A stretch of 56,181 nucleotides of DNA. Source: Phoronis australis (Eukaryota; Phoronida; Phoronidae). This document shows positions 25,012 through 35,824 of the stretch, one piece after another (position 1 is the first letter of the stretch; each line of letters opens with the position of its first letter). The DNA is taken from the NCBI GenBank assembly GCA_002633005.1, contig NMRA01000040.1:1212423-1268603 (forward strand), in the 5' to 3' direction. The notes under the pieces were generated by a model. It was not told the origin of the DNA, did no database searches, and saw nothing but the letters and a program-made list of their open reading frames with translations. The position numbers were made by a program, and so were the translations under genes.

Positions 25012-25726
25012 GTGAGTAAAGAATGACAGTGGGGTAGGGGTGGGGTTGGGGGTGCAAGAGGTGAGTGACAGACTAGACCTGTTGTGTTATGAGTGTGGTT
25101 GTCAACTAACTCATCTACTTCCTGACCATGGTACCCAAGGACACGTGAAAATGCAAACGGCAGATGTGCTATCCTGCTTTGACACATGTAATAACATAGA
25201 ATGACTGATATTCACGTTGAAGATTCTGTTCGTTCAAGAAGGTTTGTTTTACGGCTATTTAAACTAATTTTTAACTAGACTGGTCTGTGGCCAGGTTTTA
25301 CTTTATTAGAAAACAGTGTGCAACTTAAAGCCTACTTTAAATGGTAGCACACATCAATTTTGTTCCTCCAATTGAGCACACCAATGCCATTTATTGCCAA
25401 ATGTAATTAACGGTTAGGCTTATGATCTTACTTTTGTCTAGAGACTTTCTGAGTATCTTTACCTGGTATTATATTCACTTCCCTGTTCAGTACAACTACC
25501 TTAGCCATTATTTGTTTTGTATTCTGGTGGTGATTCAAAATGGCGTAAAAAGGCTACTTCACACGTCTGTCGACATGTTTCTGTTATAGTCATCAAGCCC
25601 TCACTGTTTACTATAATGATGCTGGTACCACTTGGGTGACTTCATTCCGGTAAAATGGCGCCTGCACAAAATGTGCGTTTTGTTGCTCTGTAAATTTTCA
25701 AAGTTATCTTCACCTTGTTGCTTGAA
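25012..25726. other. Spacer and probable 5' leader of the LINE
   Basis: No gene is seen. The last 200 bases before the LINE ORF1 may be its 5' untranslated region, but its 5' end cannot be fixed from one copy. Confidence 0.3.
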
Positions 25727-26371
25727 ATGGGATGTCCAAAAAGAGCCACATCATCTCCTGCGCCATAAGACGGCGAGGAAGTGCCAGAGAATGAACCCGA
25801 GTGGTTTTCATCATTAAAAACTGAGTTAAAAAGGTCTAATACGGAGATTATGAACGAGCTCGGTCACATAAAAGAATCATTAAACTTAGCCTTTAACACT
25901 GCGGAAGAAGCCTTAGCAAATTCCAAACAGTGTGTAGATAAAATTGCTGCATTGGAGAAAGAAAACGGGTATTTGAAATCCAAAATTATGTTTCTCGAAA
26001 TGCATTCTAGAAGGAACAATCTCGTGTTTGTGGGGATCCTGCAATCCCAGGATATGCCGTGTGAAAACAGTTTATCTATAGTGCTAAAGCTATATATGGG
26101 CCTCGACAACATCTCCTTTGAAAGAGTGCACCCGATTGGCGATAAAGGTACCATCATTGCTAAGTTTTCATTCTATAAACAACGACAACAAGTGTGGATG
26201 GAAAAGAGAAAGTTTCAAGGTTCGAAAATTTTTGTGAATGAGGACTTTCCACATGAGACTATTGTCAATCGATAATGCCTGATACCTTTTCTCAAGTCAG
26301 CGAGACGGTGCCCGCATGTAAATAAAGTATGGCCGAATAGAGGTCGGTTGGTGATTGACGGCAAAACCTAT
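25727..26371 (+). pseudogene. L1/Tx1-like LINE ORF1 (coiled coil plus RNA-binding domain), interrupted
   Basis: From an ATG at 25727 this frame encodes an ORF1-type nucleic-acid chaperone. A charged N-terminus is followed by a coiled coil (Leu/Ile heptads around LGHIKESLNLAF and ALEKENGYLKSKIMFLE), then the hallmark HSRRNNLVFVGI that opens the RRM-like domain, ERVHPIGDKG, and a C-terminal domain with SARRCPHVNKVWPNRGR and LVIDGKTY. Two in-frame TAA stops (25766 and 26273) break it. At 26372 the frame runs straight into the terminal repeat of a DNA transposon (E1). After E1 the frame resumes at 27936 with TVDNMNEIPTFSE before E2. The endonuclease of the same LINE appears beyond E2 at 32369. 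Confidence 0.85.
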
Positions 26372-27935
26372 AGACCCTATTCACGCCGACAGGAGCCGTG
26401 TTCCAAAACGAGGGTCGCTACGATAGCTCTGTTGGCTTATTGGCATAGTTCTGTGTTTCAGTCCGTTTTGTTCCGCGAACGGCTTGAAAAATACGGACAC
26501 GCAACTGTCTGCTTTACAATCTCTAAAGACGTTGAGATTCGGAAGCGTTGGGTCGTTGCCATACGCCGCGACGAAGCAAAATTTGTCCGTGTAAAATTTA
26601 TAAATATTTTTGAAAAGTTAGATCATATTTTGTAGCATCTCGGTCAGTTGTCAAGCATCATAGTAACGACCGGAGAATGGGCCAGCCAGGCTGTGTTTTC
26701 ATGACTACGGATTTAGGGGGGCGAATTGCTGACTAGCACACGTGCGCAACCAGGGAGTCTTGTGGGGTGAATAAACAACGCATAGGCGCTGAATGAACCC
26801 CGTTTACCGTTTTTTTTTCCAAAAAGGACAGGGTCCTCAATCCCTCAAATTTGGGGCCCAATATCGGCCCTATTCCCCTCACAAAAATATTGAAATATCA
26901 GGCGAAATTCTCCCCACGAGGCATAAAAATTACCCTAATGAAAAATCTCTCTGAGGTCACGTCACCTGTAACCGCACATGTGACAATTTTTAAGAGCACA
27001 AAAGGCTACTTAAAATTGAGACAGAGCCTATGAGAGCTTGCAACAGGGCGGGGGTGCTATTGGGAGGTAGATTGTTCCCGCCCTCACTCTGCGAAAAAAT
27101 CGCTTCTCAGTAGGCACTGGTACCTTTCCCCTCGGATGAACGAGGCCCCTGCAGAGACATGATAACTATGATTGCATTGTCCAGTTAACTGAAATTGAGT
27201 TCTAAAACGAGGTTATGTTTTGGACGAACGAATTAGGTGTTTTAATTTTAAAATTCAACTTGGTCCAGATTGATATTTGAAATCTAACACATGAAATAGA
27301 CGTAAGAATTGTTACAACCAAGAAAGCAGAATTGATGGTCAAATAATTTTTATTTTCAATTACGAGCCTGGTTTTTTATTTTAATAAAAATATATTTCAT
27401 AACATCAATTATTCTTTCAGATCAATGACAAATCAATTGTTAGTCCCAGTGAGTGCATAGGATCAGGCTATGCTTGATGTTAATATTCGTGATCAACAAA
27501 TTAAACCAGATGTGACTAATCCACCACTGTCGAATATGTCTTCAACTCTTCAACAATACAAGCTGATGACCTGTCCGCGTAGAAAGTATTTTGATCAACA
27601 ATTTACGAGAAAAAACGTAACCCTGCATTCAACATAATACCTAATGCGTAACACTACGATCGCCGGAATTTGGCCATGTTTACTTTTCATGTTTCGAACC
27701 TAGTTTTCCGAAAAAAAAATTAAATCCTTTCGTCAGACAACTCTTTGGCGCCTTAACTTGTTCTCTAATGTAATTTTCTACGTCTCTGTGGTTAATTGTC
27801 GACACATCATTAAAATTTAACATCCAGGTTGGACTCGAAAGACCGGCTATTTAACTCACGCAATGTCTGCTTTCGCTTTGTTTATCGCAGTGAGTCTCGC
27901 TTTGGATTTTAATGTCCGCCGCGTGAATAGGGTCT
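26372..27935. mobile_element. ISL2EU-like DNA transposon E1, decayed, 1564 bp
   Basis: The left terminal repeat AGACCCTATTCACGC (26372-26386) is the exact reverse complement of the right end (27921-27935). Both ends are flanked by AT (26370-26371 and 27936-27937), which fits a 2-bp target duplication. A subterminal motif TCCAAAACGAGG lies 30 bp inside the left end (26402-26413), with a near-identical inverted copy 29 bp inside the right end (27895-27906). The plus strand near the left end carries a decayed THAP domain. The minus strand near the right end holds a weakly coding-like stretch that may be the remains of a YqaJ-gene first exon. By memory, THAP plus YqaJ genes and a 2-bp duplication are features of ISL2EU in the PIF/Harbinger-related group. 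Insertion into LINE ORF1 makes E1 younger than that LINE. Confidence 0.8.
26440..26635 (+). pseudogene. Decayed THAP-domain exon inside E1
   Basis: The frame contains KDVEIRKRWVVAIRRDEAKF, the middle of a THAP zinc finger: the FPKD-like turn, the invariant Trp in RKRW, and the IRRDE helix end. The upstream Cys-x-x-x-Cys part is recoverable only by switching frame just before this point, so at least one frameshift separates it, and the expected FP is lost. There is no donor or second half with Cys-x-x-His. It corresponds in position and strand to the intact THAP exon of E2, the transposase N-terminus. Confidence 0.7.
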
Positions 27936-28064
27936 ATACAGTTGACAATATGAATGAGATTCCCACCTTCAGTGAATTCTCTACTTTCACGCATTCGCCA
28001 TGTTTACAAATACGCATCGAAAACGAGGCGAGCAGATGTGACCTAGTTCCGCCTTTTATCAAGC

Positions 28065-28199
28065 ATGTTCTGTTGTGTGCCGCGTTGCAGCAGTTCATCA
28101 AATAAGTGTAAACTTTCGTTTCATAAATTCCCTATGGATGAATCTTTTCGTCGTAAATGGATTTGTAACATTCGAAGGGATCCTGGAAGACATTTCAAG
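28065..28199 (+). CDS. THAP zinc-finger first exon of the E2 transposase gene (partial)
   Basis: ATG at 28065 opens a 45-codon exon with a textbook THAP N-terminal half. It has CCVPRC for the first zinc ligands, LSFHKFP (the conserved FP), RRKWICNIRRD with the invariant Trp, and it ends at FK before a donor GTAAATGA. THAP domains bind DNA through a C2CH zinc site, and in transposases they recognise the element ends. The second half (Cys-x-x-His and AVPTIF box) would be in a later exon that I cannot find. The exon has no lesion, in contrast to its E1 counterpart and the facing YqaJ gene. It is too short to stand out by length alone. It starts 87 bp from the element end. Confidence 0.75.
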
Positions 28200-29088
28200 G
28201 TAAATGAAGTGCTGAAATAAATATTTTATCGTCTCATATTTACTTAACATAATTCGTACCGATCAGCTGAGATTGATCGAGTGATATCTGCCGACTTGTC
28301 TTGATCATGTGTCAGTTCACTGTCGCAATTTAACATAGGGAAGCGTTTGCATATGAAATTTATGTAATTTTAGACTTAAAAACAATTTTCGGATGCCTGC
28401 ATGAGTCTGGTATTACAAAAACTGTCTTGTCATGTAGTAATCTAAAATCTCTGTTACATGTGCGGTTGCTCAGATAAACCATTGTCATCTAGCATTAGTC
28501 TACAGAAAAATACGTAAGCTATAATGATTAATTACAGGTTAACTGTCGGGACATTATAATTTTTGTAATATTGTAATATTTCAATTTAACTAAAGCGAAA
28601 ACAAAACACCAGAAAACACTATTTCTTAGAAAAATTCTCATTTTGCTTTGATACCATCAAACTGTTTAAATCAAAATGTAAATGACAATTGTAAATTTCC
28701 AAAAAAGCACCCATGGACATTCTTTCAGGGAGGGGCACTCTTTCAGAAATTCCTGGTTTCTTAGCCGATAAAGAAATTATCTTGTCCGGTGTTTAAGACT
28801 GTGCTGTCAACTGCCCTGTGACACTACTGAGATTGCATCTTGCATCGTTTCAATTCAAAAAAATCTATGAGACCCTTTATATCAAAAGTAGATATTTCTT
28901 CAATTTGGGATAAAATGAGACACCCAAATGCAGTCAAATTAGCAGCATGGAAGTGTACAAAATGTGAAAACACTGGATAAAGTCAACAAACACATTCCTG
29001 TATTGCTTTGAAAATTTGTACAGTATTTACATATTTACATTTTTAACATGGACAAAATTGTGGAAAAACAGGAGAGCAAGGTTTAACA

Positions 29089-31748
29089 CTACTTCTTCAG
29101 TTTGACAATGGCTGGCAGGAAGTGATTAACAAAAAAACTATCCAACTTTCTTTTCATTTCCCGAAAGTAATCACTGTCCATCAAAATTCTCTCACAAAAG
29201 TACGTGACCCCACACGTAACAAAAAAGTCGCACCATTCTGTTCCCGTGATAGCCATTTGTCCAATGCATTGATCGTAATATGCATGGCTACGCTTCAGCT
29301 CCAACCCGTTCTCGCTGTCATTTAAATATGCAACCTCAGCAAGGGTTTCCTTGATGGAGCATTTCACCACCAAAAGTCCCCACTGAGGTTGTCCATCAGG
29401 GTCAAATACGCGCCGATCAGGGCTGCACCCTAAATGACAAGCCGATGGGTTTATGACAAAGCCAATGTCATGAAGATCAACTCCAAACGTTTCAGAGTAT
29501 TTTTTCGCAGCCACAGCCTCGTGGTCAATGCCATTTTGCATGGCTGGCGTACTGTGGACTTTTTTTTGTAAGCATGTCTGTGGCCAACTCCTCAAACTTG
29601 CTACGCCGAGCTGTTACAGACCTAAACTTCGACGCTGTTAGTCGCAGCTCGCGTAGCCTAAACCACTCGGGGCATTCGCTTTGCTTTCTTGTCTCTTGCT
29701 CGTACTGAAGTGACTCTAGTAACGTAGTTTGTAGAGACTTTAGCACAATTTTCTGCGCATCACTTGCTGCATCTATGTCGATCTCCATGGGGGGTAGTCG
29801 GGGGATGTCCAATTCGGGGGGAGTGCAAGGACCCAAGAAAACCATTTCTGGGACTGATTTTTCTGGATATGATAATAACGAACCCTTCACTACGGGTCCA
29901 AAGTTTGAGTCAACTAAGGATAAATTGTCGCTGACGTTCCAAATCTTTACCCATTTGGGCGGCTAACCTTGATTTGTAAAAGTGGGCATCAGCTGGTCGA
30001 CCATGCTTGGCACCGTGCTGAGCGGCGTGGAAAGAGGGTTCCACAATGTTGACTTTACGCCCTCTTCCACCCGCTTGCGTTTCGATGAAGCTTCACCACT
30101 TGACGAGGGGAAGGCTGGCTTATTGACAATCACATCAGTGACAGGACGAGTTGCGAAGCCCTTTGTTCGTGGGGAATGGTCCAGGTGCATCGCTCGTCTG
30201 TTTTCGAAACAATTTATCTGAAACAGTAGTGCAACTTGATGTTGGCAGAATCCCCTTCCTGCAGTACACGAACAGCTGTGCTCTGTGACGTCAACACCAT
30301 TGACATTTGTTAGTGTAAACTGAAAAAGAAAGTTAAGATTGAACTGGTAAGTTTGGACAACTATATTACCATGTTCAAAAGCAATTTATCTGGAAGTTTT
30401 GAGAAAAAAATTCACGCCAAAGCCAAATGACTGCTTTAAGTGTCAAACACATTCAGTCTCGCAATAACTTTCAACTGTCTTGCAAATTTTACAATTGTAT
30501 CTTACATGGGTAACACCGCATTATCTCTGTGAGTTGTCACATTTTTTCAATATTGAAAGACATATTACCTAAACAAAATTATTAGCCACAATAATTAAAT
30601 TCCATGTGTTGCAAGACAACATATCCGTAAAAAGTAATGGTTGAAGCAGCCATGAACCTGCATATCCTCACAGAAAATGTAATGTATAGTTCAAGTGATG
30701 TAACAGCTATACAACTGAACTTGTATCTTCTCATCAGCTCACGTGTGAATAGGTTTCATGTCTGTTGAAATAGAAGGTAGGTTTATAACTGCGTTACCTA
30801 CTGAGAGTCACAGGCTAAATGACTAAAAGCAAGTACAAATACCTTAAGGGAATGTGGCTTCTCATTTTTCTTGAAACTTCTGTAGCAGCTGCACCTGACT
30901 TCATGACCGCTTGCACAGGCTCTCACTGAAAGAATCAGGAACGTCAAGTTATTAAAATTCAAAGCAACAACAGACAAATTGATTCAGGTGCTGGATATGG
31001 AGTGATTGGAAAGCATGCAGAAGCTACAGCCCGGAGGACACTTAATCTCAATTTAGTGGGAATGGTAGAGACGTGCTGCCCATATAAGTCATATTTTTCA
31101 GTGTTTTGGCATAAGTTTGGGTAGCTTTTCGCACAATTTTTGAAACTATAATTTGTGTGTCATTTCGCATTAAGTTGGAGTGCCCCCCCCTTCCCCCCTC
31201 CACCCGGGAGCTGCATATTTACCCATTAGACAAAAATGGGGTTACGTAATTCCCTATACAGAGTATGGACATAAACTCTTCTGCCTTTTAAATACAACTC
31301 TCGTACTCAATGCGATTGTCACTATCTTACTTAGGGTGATTGCAGAATGTGGCTTTGTTAAACTTTTGACGAATTTCCGACAGTCAGCACCAATGCAGTA
31401 TATAGACTAAGGACTCGAGACCCGAATGACACAAAACTGACAAGAGCTAAAACCATGATTAAACTTCATCAAATTCCACCATTTCTTCGATAGTTATAAC
31501 TTTCAGAGCATAAAAACCGAAACCCACGTCTGTTTTCGTTCGTTTTGTGACGGGCACACTGTCACGGAAAGAAACCGCGGGAAAACTGCTGAATTTCTGA
31601 CGACTCAAAAACTAAAACTTACCTTCTACGTTGTGAATATAATGATCCCAAAAGAACTTGATTATTTTTGGGAAATAGCGTCCACACTGGAAAGACTGAT
31701 AATTGGTAAACGGTCATTCAATTTTGACCAAGCACTGGGAGCTTCCAT
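29089..31748 (-). pseudogene. SWIM zinc finger plus YqaJ-type exonuclease gene of E2, broken
   Basis: Three minus-strand exons can be proposed. Exon 1 (31748-31623) starts MEAPSAWSKL and ends before GTAAGT. Exon 2 (about 30921-30843) reads ACASGHEVRCSCYRSFKKNE. Exon 3 (30319-29089) follows a TTCTTTTTCAG acceptor. Exon 3 holds a SWIM zinc finger (CSCTAGRGFCQH), a basic linker, WFRLRELRLTASKF, then YqaJ/lambda-exonuclease blocks: GIDHEAVAAKKY, GCSPDRR and YYDQCIGQMAITGTEWCDFF. The usual E-x-K of the nuclease centre reads V-V-K (in GLLVVKCS), so a catalytic acidic residue is missing. A TAG stop (29963-29965) and a frameshift at an 8-base T run (29560-29567) break the frame, and exon 1 needs a frame change to join exon 2. 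Role in the family: nuclease encoded beside the transposase. Confidence 0.82.
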
Positions 31749-31817
31749 TCTAATGCGTCGTGTAACCTCGTTTTCGAGCCGGGCGATTGCAGCGCCGCTA
31801 AAGCGTGAAAGTAGAGA

Positions 31818-32740
31818 ATAGTGGCGATCAAGAACTCAAGAAAGATGCCATGCAGGGCACCGAACCAACTGCTGTTTGTAGATTAGTGTTCGCCGCTAAG
31901 GTCTTGTAATTAAAAGTTTTGGTATTTGGTCCTGTTTTTTTTCTGTGCCCAATCTTTCCTCTTATTAGTTATGAGTCCCTATTGTCCTCCTGTAATTTTT
32001 ATAATTTTGAAAGGTGAAGACATATAATAACATGTCCTTAATCGGTTGCCTAATTTCTTTTATTTTCGTTTTGTTTATCTTTCCCTTTTTTCAGGTCTTC
32101 ATGTTTTTTGAATATTTTGCTTCTAGCCTTTGTAGTGCAAGTACCATTATATCATTTGCTGTCAGATTGGTGTTGTTTCATTGCATGGGCCTCATACCCA
32201 TTGAAAACTTAGTGTCGATATGTTTCACTGAATGTTTCATCAGAAGAATTTATTATTTATGTTGGTTTCGGTTGTTTTTGAGATGTTTAGGACACACAGT
32301 GTGATTCATTTTGTAGTTAATGAGCAAGGTTGTATGGTTGAGTTTAGAAGTGCCTTAATTATCTTTGTATGGTGAACAATTTAAAAATTGCATCTTTTAA
32401 CTGTAGGGGTCTAGGAACTCTGTCAAAAAGACGAGATGTTTTCCATTATATAAGGCAGCGTGCATACAGTATTTTCTGCCTACAAGATACTCACTTACTG
32501 TTGCGGAATAACCCATAATTCGAGCTCAGTGGGGATACGACTGTTTTTTCAGCCATGGTCTAAGTAATGCCAGGGATGTTGCCATCTTGTTCTGTCAATA
32601 GTAATTTTGAATTTAAAATTCTTTTAAATTGGATACTACAGGAAATCTCCTAATTTTAGAGCTTGAAGTAAATAACCGTTTTTCTATTTATGGACCAAAC
32701 AAAGATAGCCCTCAATTTTTTAATGACATTTCACAGAAAA
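31818..32740 (+). mobile_element. Remainder of the split LINE with the ORF2 endonuclease start
   Basis: Beyond E2 the LINE resumes. An ATG at 32369 opens an APE-type endonuclease N-terminus: NLKIASFNCRGL (the first catalytic Asn segment), then SKRRDVFHYIRQRAYSIFCLQ and DTHL, the second metal-binding box, where the usual acidic residue is replaced in CLQDTH. The first frame stops near 32517. Further pieces in shifted frames (DCFFSHGLSN, VAILF, FSIYGPN) match the endonuclease order up to about 32740. There is no reverse transcriptase after that, so the 3' part is lost. The segment 31820-32368 probably holds the end of ORF1 and the inter-ORF spacer. Normal LINE truncation removes the 5' end, so this copy was cut by a later deletion or rearrangement. 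Confidence 0.78.
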
Positions 32741-33419
32741 TCGATATGTAGTGAATGACACTTAGTAACAGAAGTGGTAGCCCAAGTGGACAATTTTCCA
32801 CTTCTTTCCCAATTTTCCAAAAGAAGTGGCTTGTCATCCAGGTTCCTCATGGGAAGTCTAAGCACACTTTTTTCTGAAGTCTTGCAAAGATCATCCAAAG
32901 ATGTACTGATTTTAAACAACAGTTTCCGATCAAGTTGCTCAGTTGAATCTTTAGACATGTTTGACAGGAAAGGGTTGGATTGTTGATAATCCTCAAATAC
33001 TGAATACCCATGGTCAACTAACTCTTTGCTCCTGTTGGCTTCTTAGAAACATGGCTATTCAATCCATTAGTACATGTTTCTGTCTATCTTTAGACTGAGC
33101 AATGAGATTGCTGACATCCATTCTTGCTGATTTCTGCAGCTGTGTGAGTTTTGAACAAAACGAAATGATAATTAGAGACGGTGGTCACTGTCTAATGCAC
33201 TAAATAATAGGAATGTTATTCAGTTGTTACATTCATCAACTTTTTTCGACCATGTCAGTGTCCTGTTGTTCGTTTCCCGTTTTTCCCAACAACAGGTGTA
33301 TTCGCGTGGTCAAGTCATGACATTTGCTGTCACTGCCACTGGCACTGGTGACTGGTGTGTTCCATCTGGCTAACTACGGGCAGCGAAAAGGTTCAAAATG
33401 GACACCAGCGCCAAATAAA
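32741..33419. other. Spacer, one unassigned open stretch
   Basis: On the minus strand, 32958-32731 gives a 75-codon frame with a hydrophilic, coding-like composition (STEQLDRKLLFKISTSLDDL), but it has no family match, no clear splice sites and no support from neighbours. I do not call it a gene. Confidence 0.3.
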
Positions 33420-33710
33420 CAAGTTACTTTTTAAACAGACAGGTTATTTGGTTCAGTTTTGGCAAACAGACAGGTTATTTGGTTAAATTTTGACAAACAG
33501 ACAGGTTATTTGGTTAATTTGCGACAAACAGACAGGTTACTTAGCGAACGAACAAGTTAGTTGCGCCGAACAGACAGGTTATTCGCGCCGAACGAACAGG
33601 TTACTTGTCGAACGAACAGGTCACTTCTATCAAACAGACAGGTTAGTCATCGAATGAACATGTTGGTCTTGCCAAACAGACGTAGTACTCGAACAGACAG
33701 GACAGAGGGC
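33420..33710. repeat. Minisatellite, about 30-bp unit, nine to ten copies
   Basis: Tandem, gradually diverging units carry the core AACAGACAGGTTA(T/C)TTGG. The first three copies are nearly identical; later copies read GAACGAACAGGTTACTT-like. It is open on the plus strand over part of its length but has no coding character. Confidence 0.85.
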
Positions 33711-35818
33711 GCTGTCCCAACTCAAGAAATAGTTGACGTCACGAAGTCATGAGCCCCACAATGAGCACAAAAATTGCAAAAAGTTGTTTTGGTGGTCTGT
33801 TGCAGTGGAGAATTTCTTTCATAGGACTGTTCTCAATTTGTCATCGACCATTCTTAAATATATTTATGGAATCGTGATGCGTTTGCTTGTTTAAACCAAG
33901 CTGCCAAATGCTAGATTGAACTGTTTCACGAACACGAACACGTACGTAAATAAGTATTCAAAGCTTGGTTTGGCCACCCCGCCAATTAATTGTTATTCCA
34001 TAATTTGAGGTCAAACCGTTAATATTATGACCTGCAATCATGTGTGATCAGGTTTGTTACTTTGTGATTACGTGTTGCTGGGTTATCCTCTTCTTTGACG
34101 AAAGTTGAAATTGATGTGGTCCTGTATTCCCCGTACTAACGAAGTCAGTTTTGCAGTGCACAACATAGGCCTACTTTTTGTTTTAAAGTTTGAAAAACAC
34201 CGTTTATGTCACTTTCTTCAATCATGTTTCTCAAAATATCGTTGAAAATGAAACACCTCGGTAGCTTCAGTTTGAGTTACTTTCATTTGCTCATTTGTAG
34301 TACGGTACAACCATTTTTCCTCTTTGTGTCAATAACACTCTGCATTACATACATGTACTGAGGGTCACTGTTGTCAAAATTGCAACAATCTGATTCAATG
34401 CTGTGGCATTATACCGGCACAGACATTATATGATTTTGTTTCATATGAAATTATCATAACCTAGGGAGTCTCGTTGTTGACGGTGGGACTGAAATATCTG
34501 TCACATGGTTTTCAGCACCTTGCATGATTAATTGCCAACACTTGACAGAGTTTATCTGTATGGATCTCATCTTTTACGATTTCGAGGCCAGACCTCTACC
34601 CACAGTCACAAAACTGCGGGGAAGCAGCGATTAGTATTTTTGGGGGAAGGGACCTCGAAACCGGATGNTAAAGTTATTTTATTTGAATTCTTATCAAAAA
34701 TTACTATTAAACGAATAACTAGTGCAGGAAGCATGCAACTGTATTTTATTATAGAAATGTTTTGGAAATGAATAAAGTCACCGTTGCCCCACCTGTGTTC
34801 AACCGGGGGCCCGGTCTGCTATCTCTGTACTCAGACTCATACTTGAGATTTCATACTCAAAATCGTGCTCACTGGAGTAGTACTCGAAAAAGCGTATTTA
34901 ATGTCGCATTTCGAGTAGACTACAAACGTAATCATATCTGAGAATCGTACTCGAGTTGCTATGAACCACCTACTTCTGGTAAAGTCACTGAACGGGAAAA
35001 CGCTGTCATGACGTCAGCCGGAAACTCCAGTCGATATTTTTGGGCCGCAGTTGTTTGATTACTGGTCAACCCCTGTTCTCTCTTGCGTAGAACCCATTGC
35101 CGTGTAGGCATACGCTGATGTCAAACCTTTGATACTGTATCTTACCGGGATGTATCATGTTAGCTGACATTTGGCGCGTGAGTTAAAAACACTACATGTA
35201 GCCTACAGGCATTCAGAGTTCATCATTGAACGGGACGAGACGTCTACTTATAAATCGGCAAATAAAATCTGGAATATCATTCGGGGATTGAGGAATTATC
35301 GATGACTAAACTATGATGTGAAATCTGACAGGGAAGCAAATTGTTTTTTTAACTTTTCTCGAATCGTAGTAAGGACTTTAAAACTTGGCGGCAATGAAGT
35401 GCGGTGATACGGCTGGTTAAGATGAAGAAGATTTAAAATGAAAACTATTGTCTCAAGCGCTGAGATACGGTATGAAGACTTAAATTTTCCAAAGATCTGC
35501 TGTTTCTCTCAGTGGTTTTTCGATATTTTCGTAGCCCAAGTCAAAAGTTTTCCTAAGCTTAACACTAACAAGACGATTAAGGAACACCTTGACATATTAC
35601 ATGGCTTTTGGCTAAAGTTTCCTGTTGTAAAATTAATTTAAGAGGAGTGACTTTCAATGCGGTAACTGTGCAATCAAAAAATGACTTTGTTTGGGGACAC
35701 GTCCGCCTATACCAGACCATTAACATGACGCTGTTATTAGCTAGCCAATGCAGCCTGAAAAACAATTTCAAAACATATCTTGTCTTATTTTGGCCTCATC
35801 TGTGTACATTAATGCTGT
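33711..35818. other. Intergenic, no gene recognised
   Basis: No family motif on either strand. One undetermined base (n) is present at 34668. The segment at 34840-34960 has several ACTCGA/TCGAGT-like words (e.g. GTACTCGAGT), possibly an old repeat. The right end probably contains the 3' untranslated region of the THAP-DED gene. Confidence 0.35.
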
Positions 35819-35824
35819 TTTATT
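35819..35824 (-). promoter_or_regulatory. Possible poly(A) signal AATAAA for the THAP-DED gene
   Basis: The minus strand reads AATAAA here, about 670 bases after the stop codon at 36493. It is the candidate I noticed in a plausible range. The motif is common by chance in AT-rich DNA, so this is tentative. Confidence 0.3.

Larger units (their letters stand above)
27978..31817. mobile_element. ISL2EU-like DNA transposon E2, two convergent genes, 3840 bp
   Basis: The terminal repeats TCTCTACTTTCACGC (27978-27992) and its exact reverse complement (31803-31817) are both bordered by AT (27976-27977 and 31818-31819). A second shared motif, TCGAAAACGAGG, lies at 28017-28028 and inverted at 31766-31777, 39-40 bp from each end and equivalent to the E1 motif. 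Inside, a THAP exon reads rightward from 28065 and a SWIM-YqaJ gene reads leftward from 31748, so the two genes converge and each starts just inside one terminal repeat. No DDE transposase core is visible between 28200 and 29088, which suggests an internal loss or unrecognised exons. E2 lies only 42 bp beyond E1, in the same interrupted LINE. Confidence 0.82.

Noticed and set aside
32014-32304. 96-codon hydrophobic Phe-rich frame before the LINE endonuclease
   Set aside because: It sits in the LINE inter-ORF region and has AT-rich, Phe/Leu-biased composition with no family match. Most likely chance.
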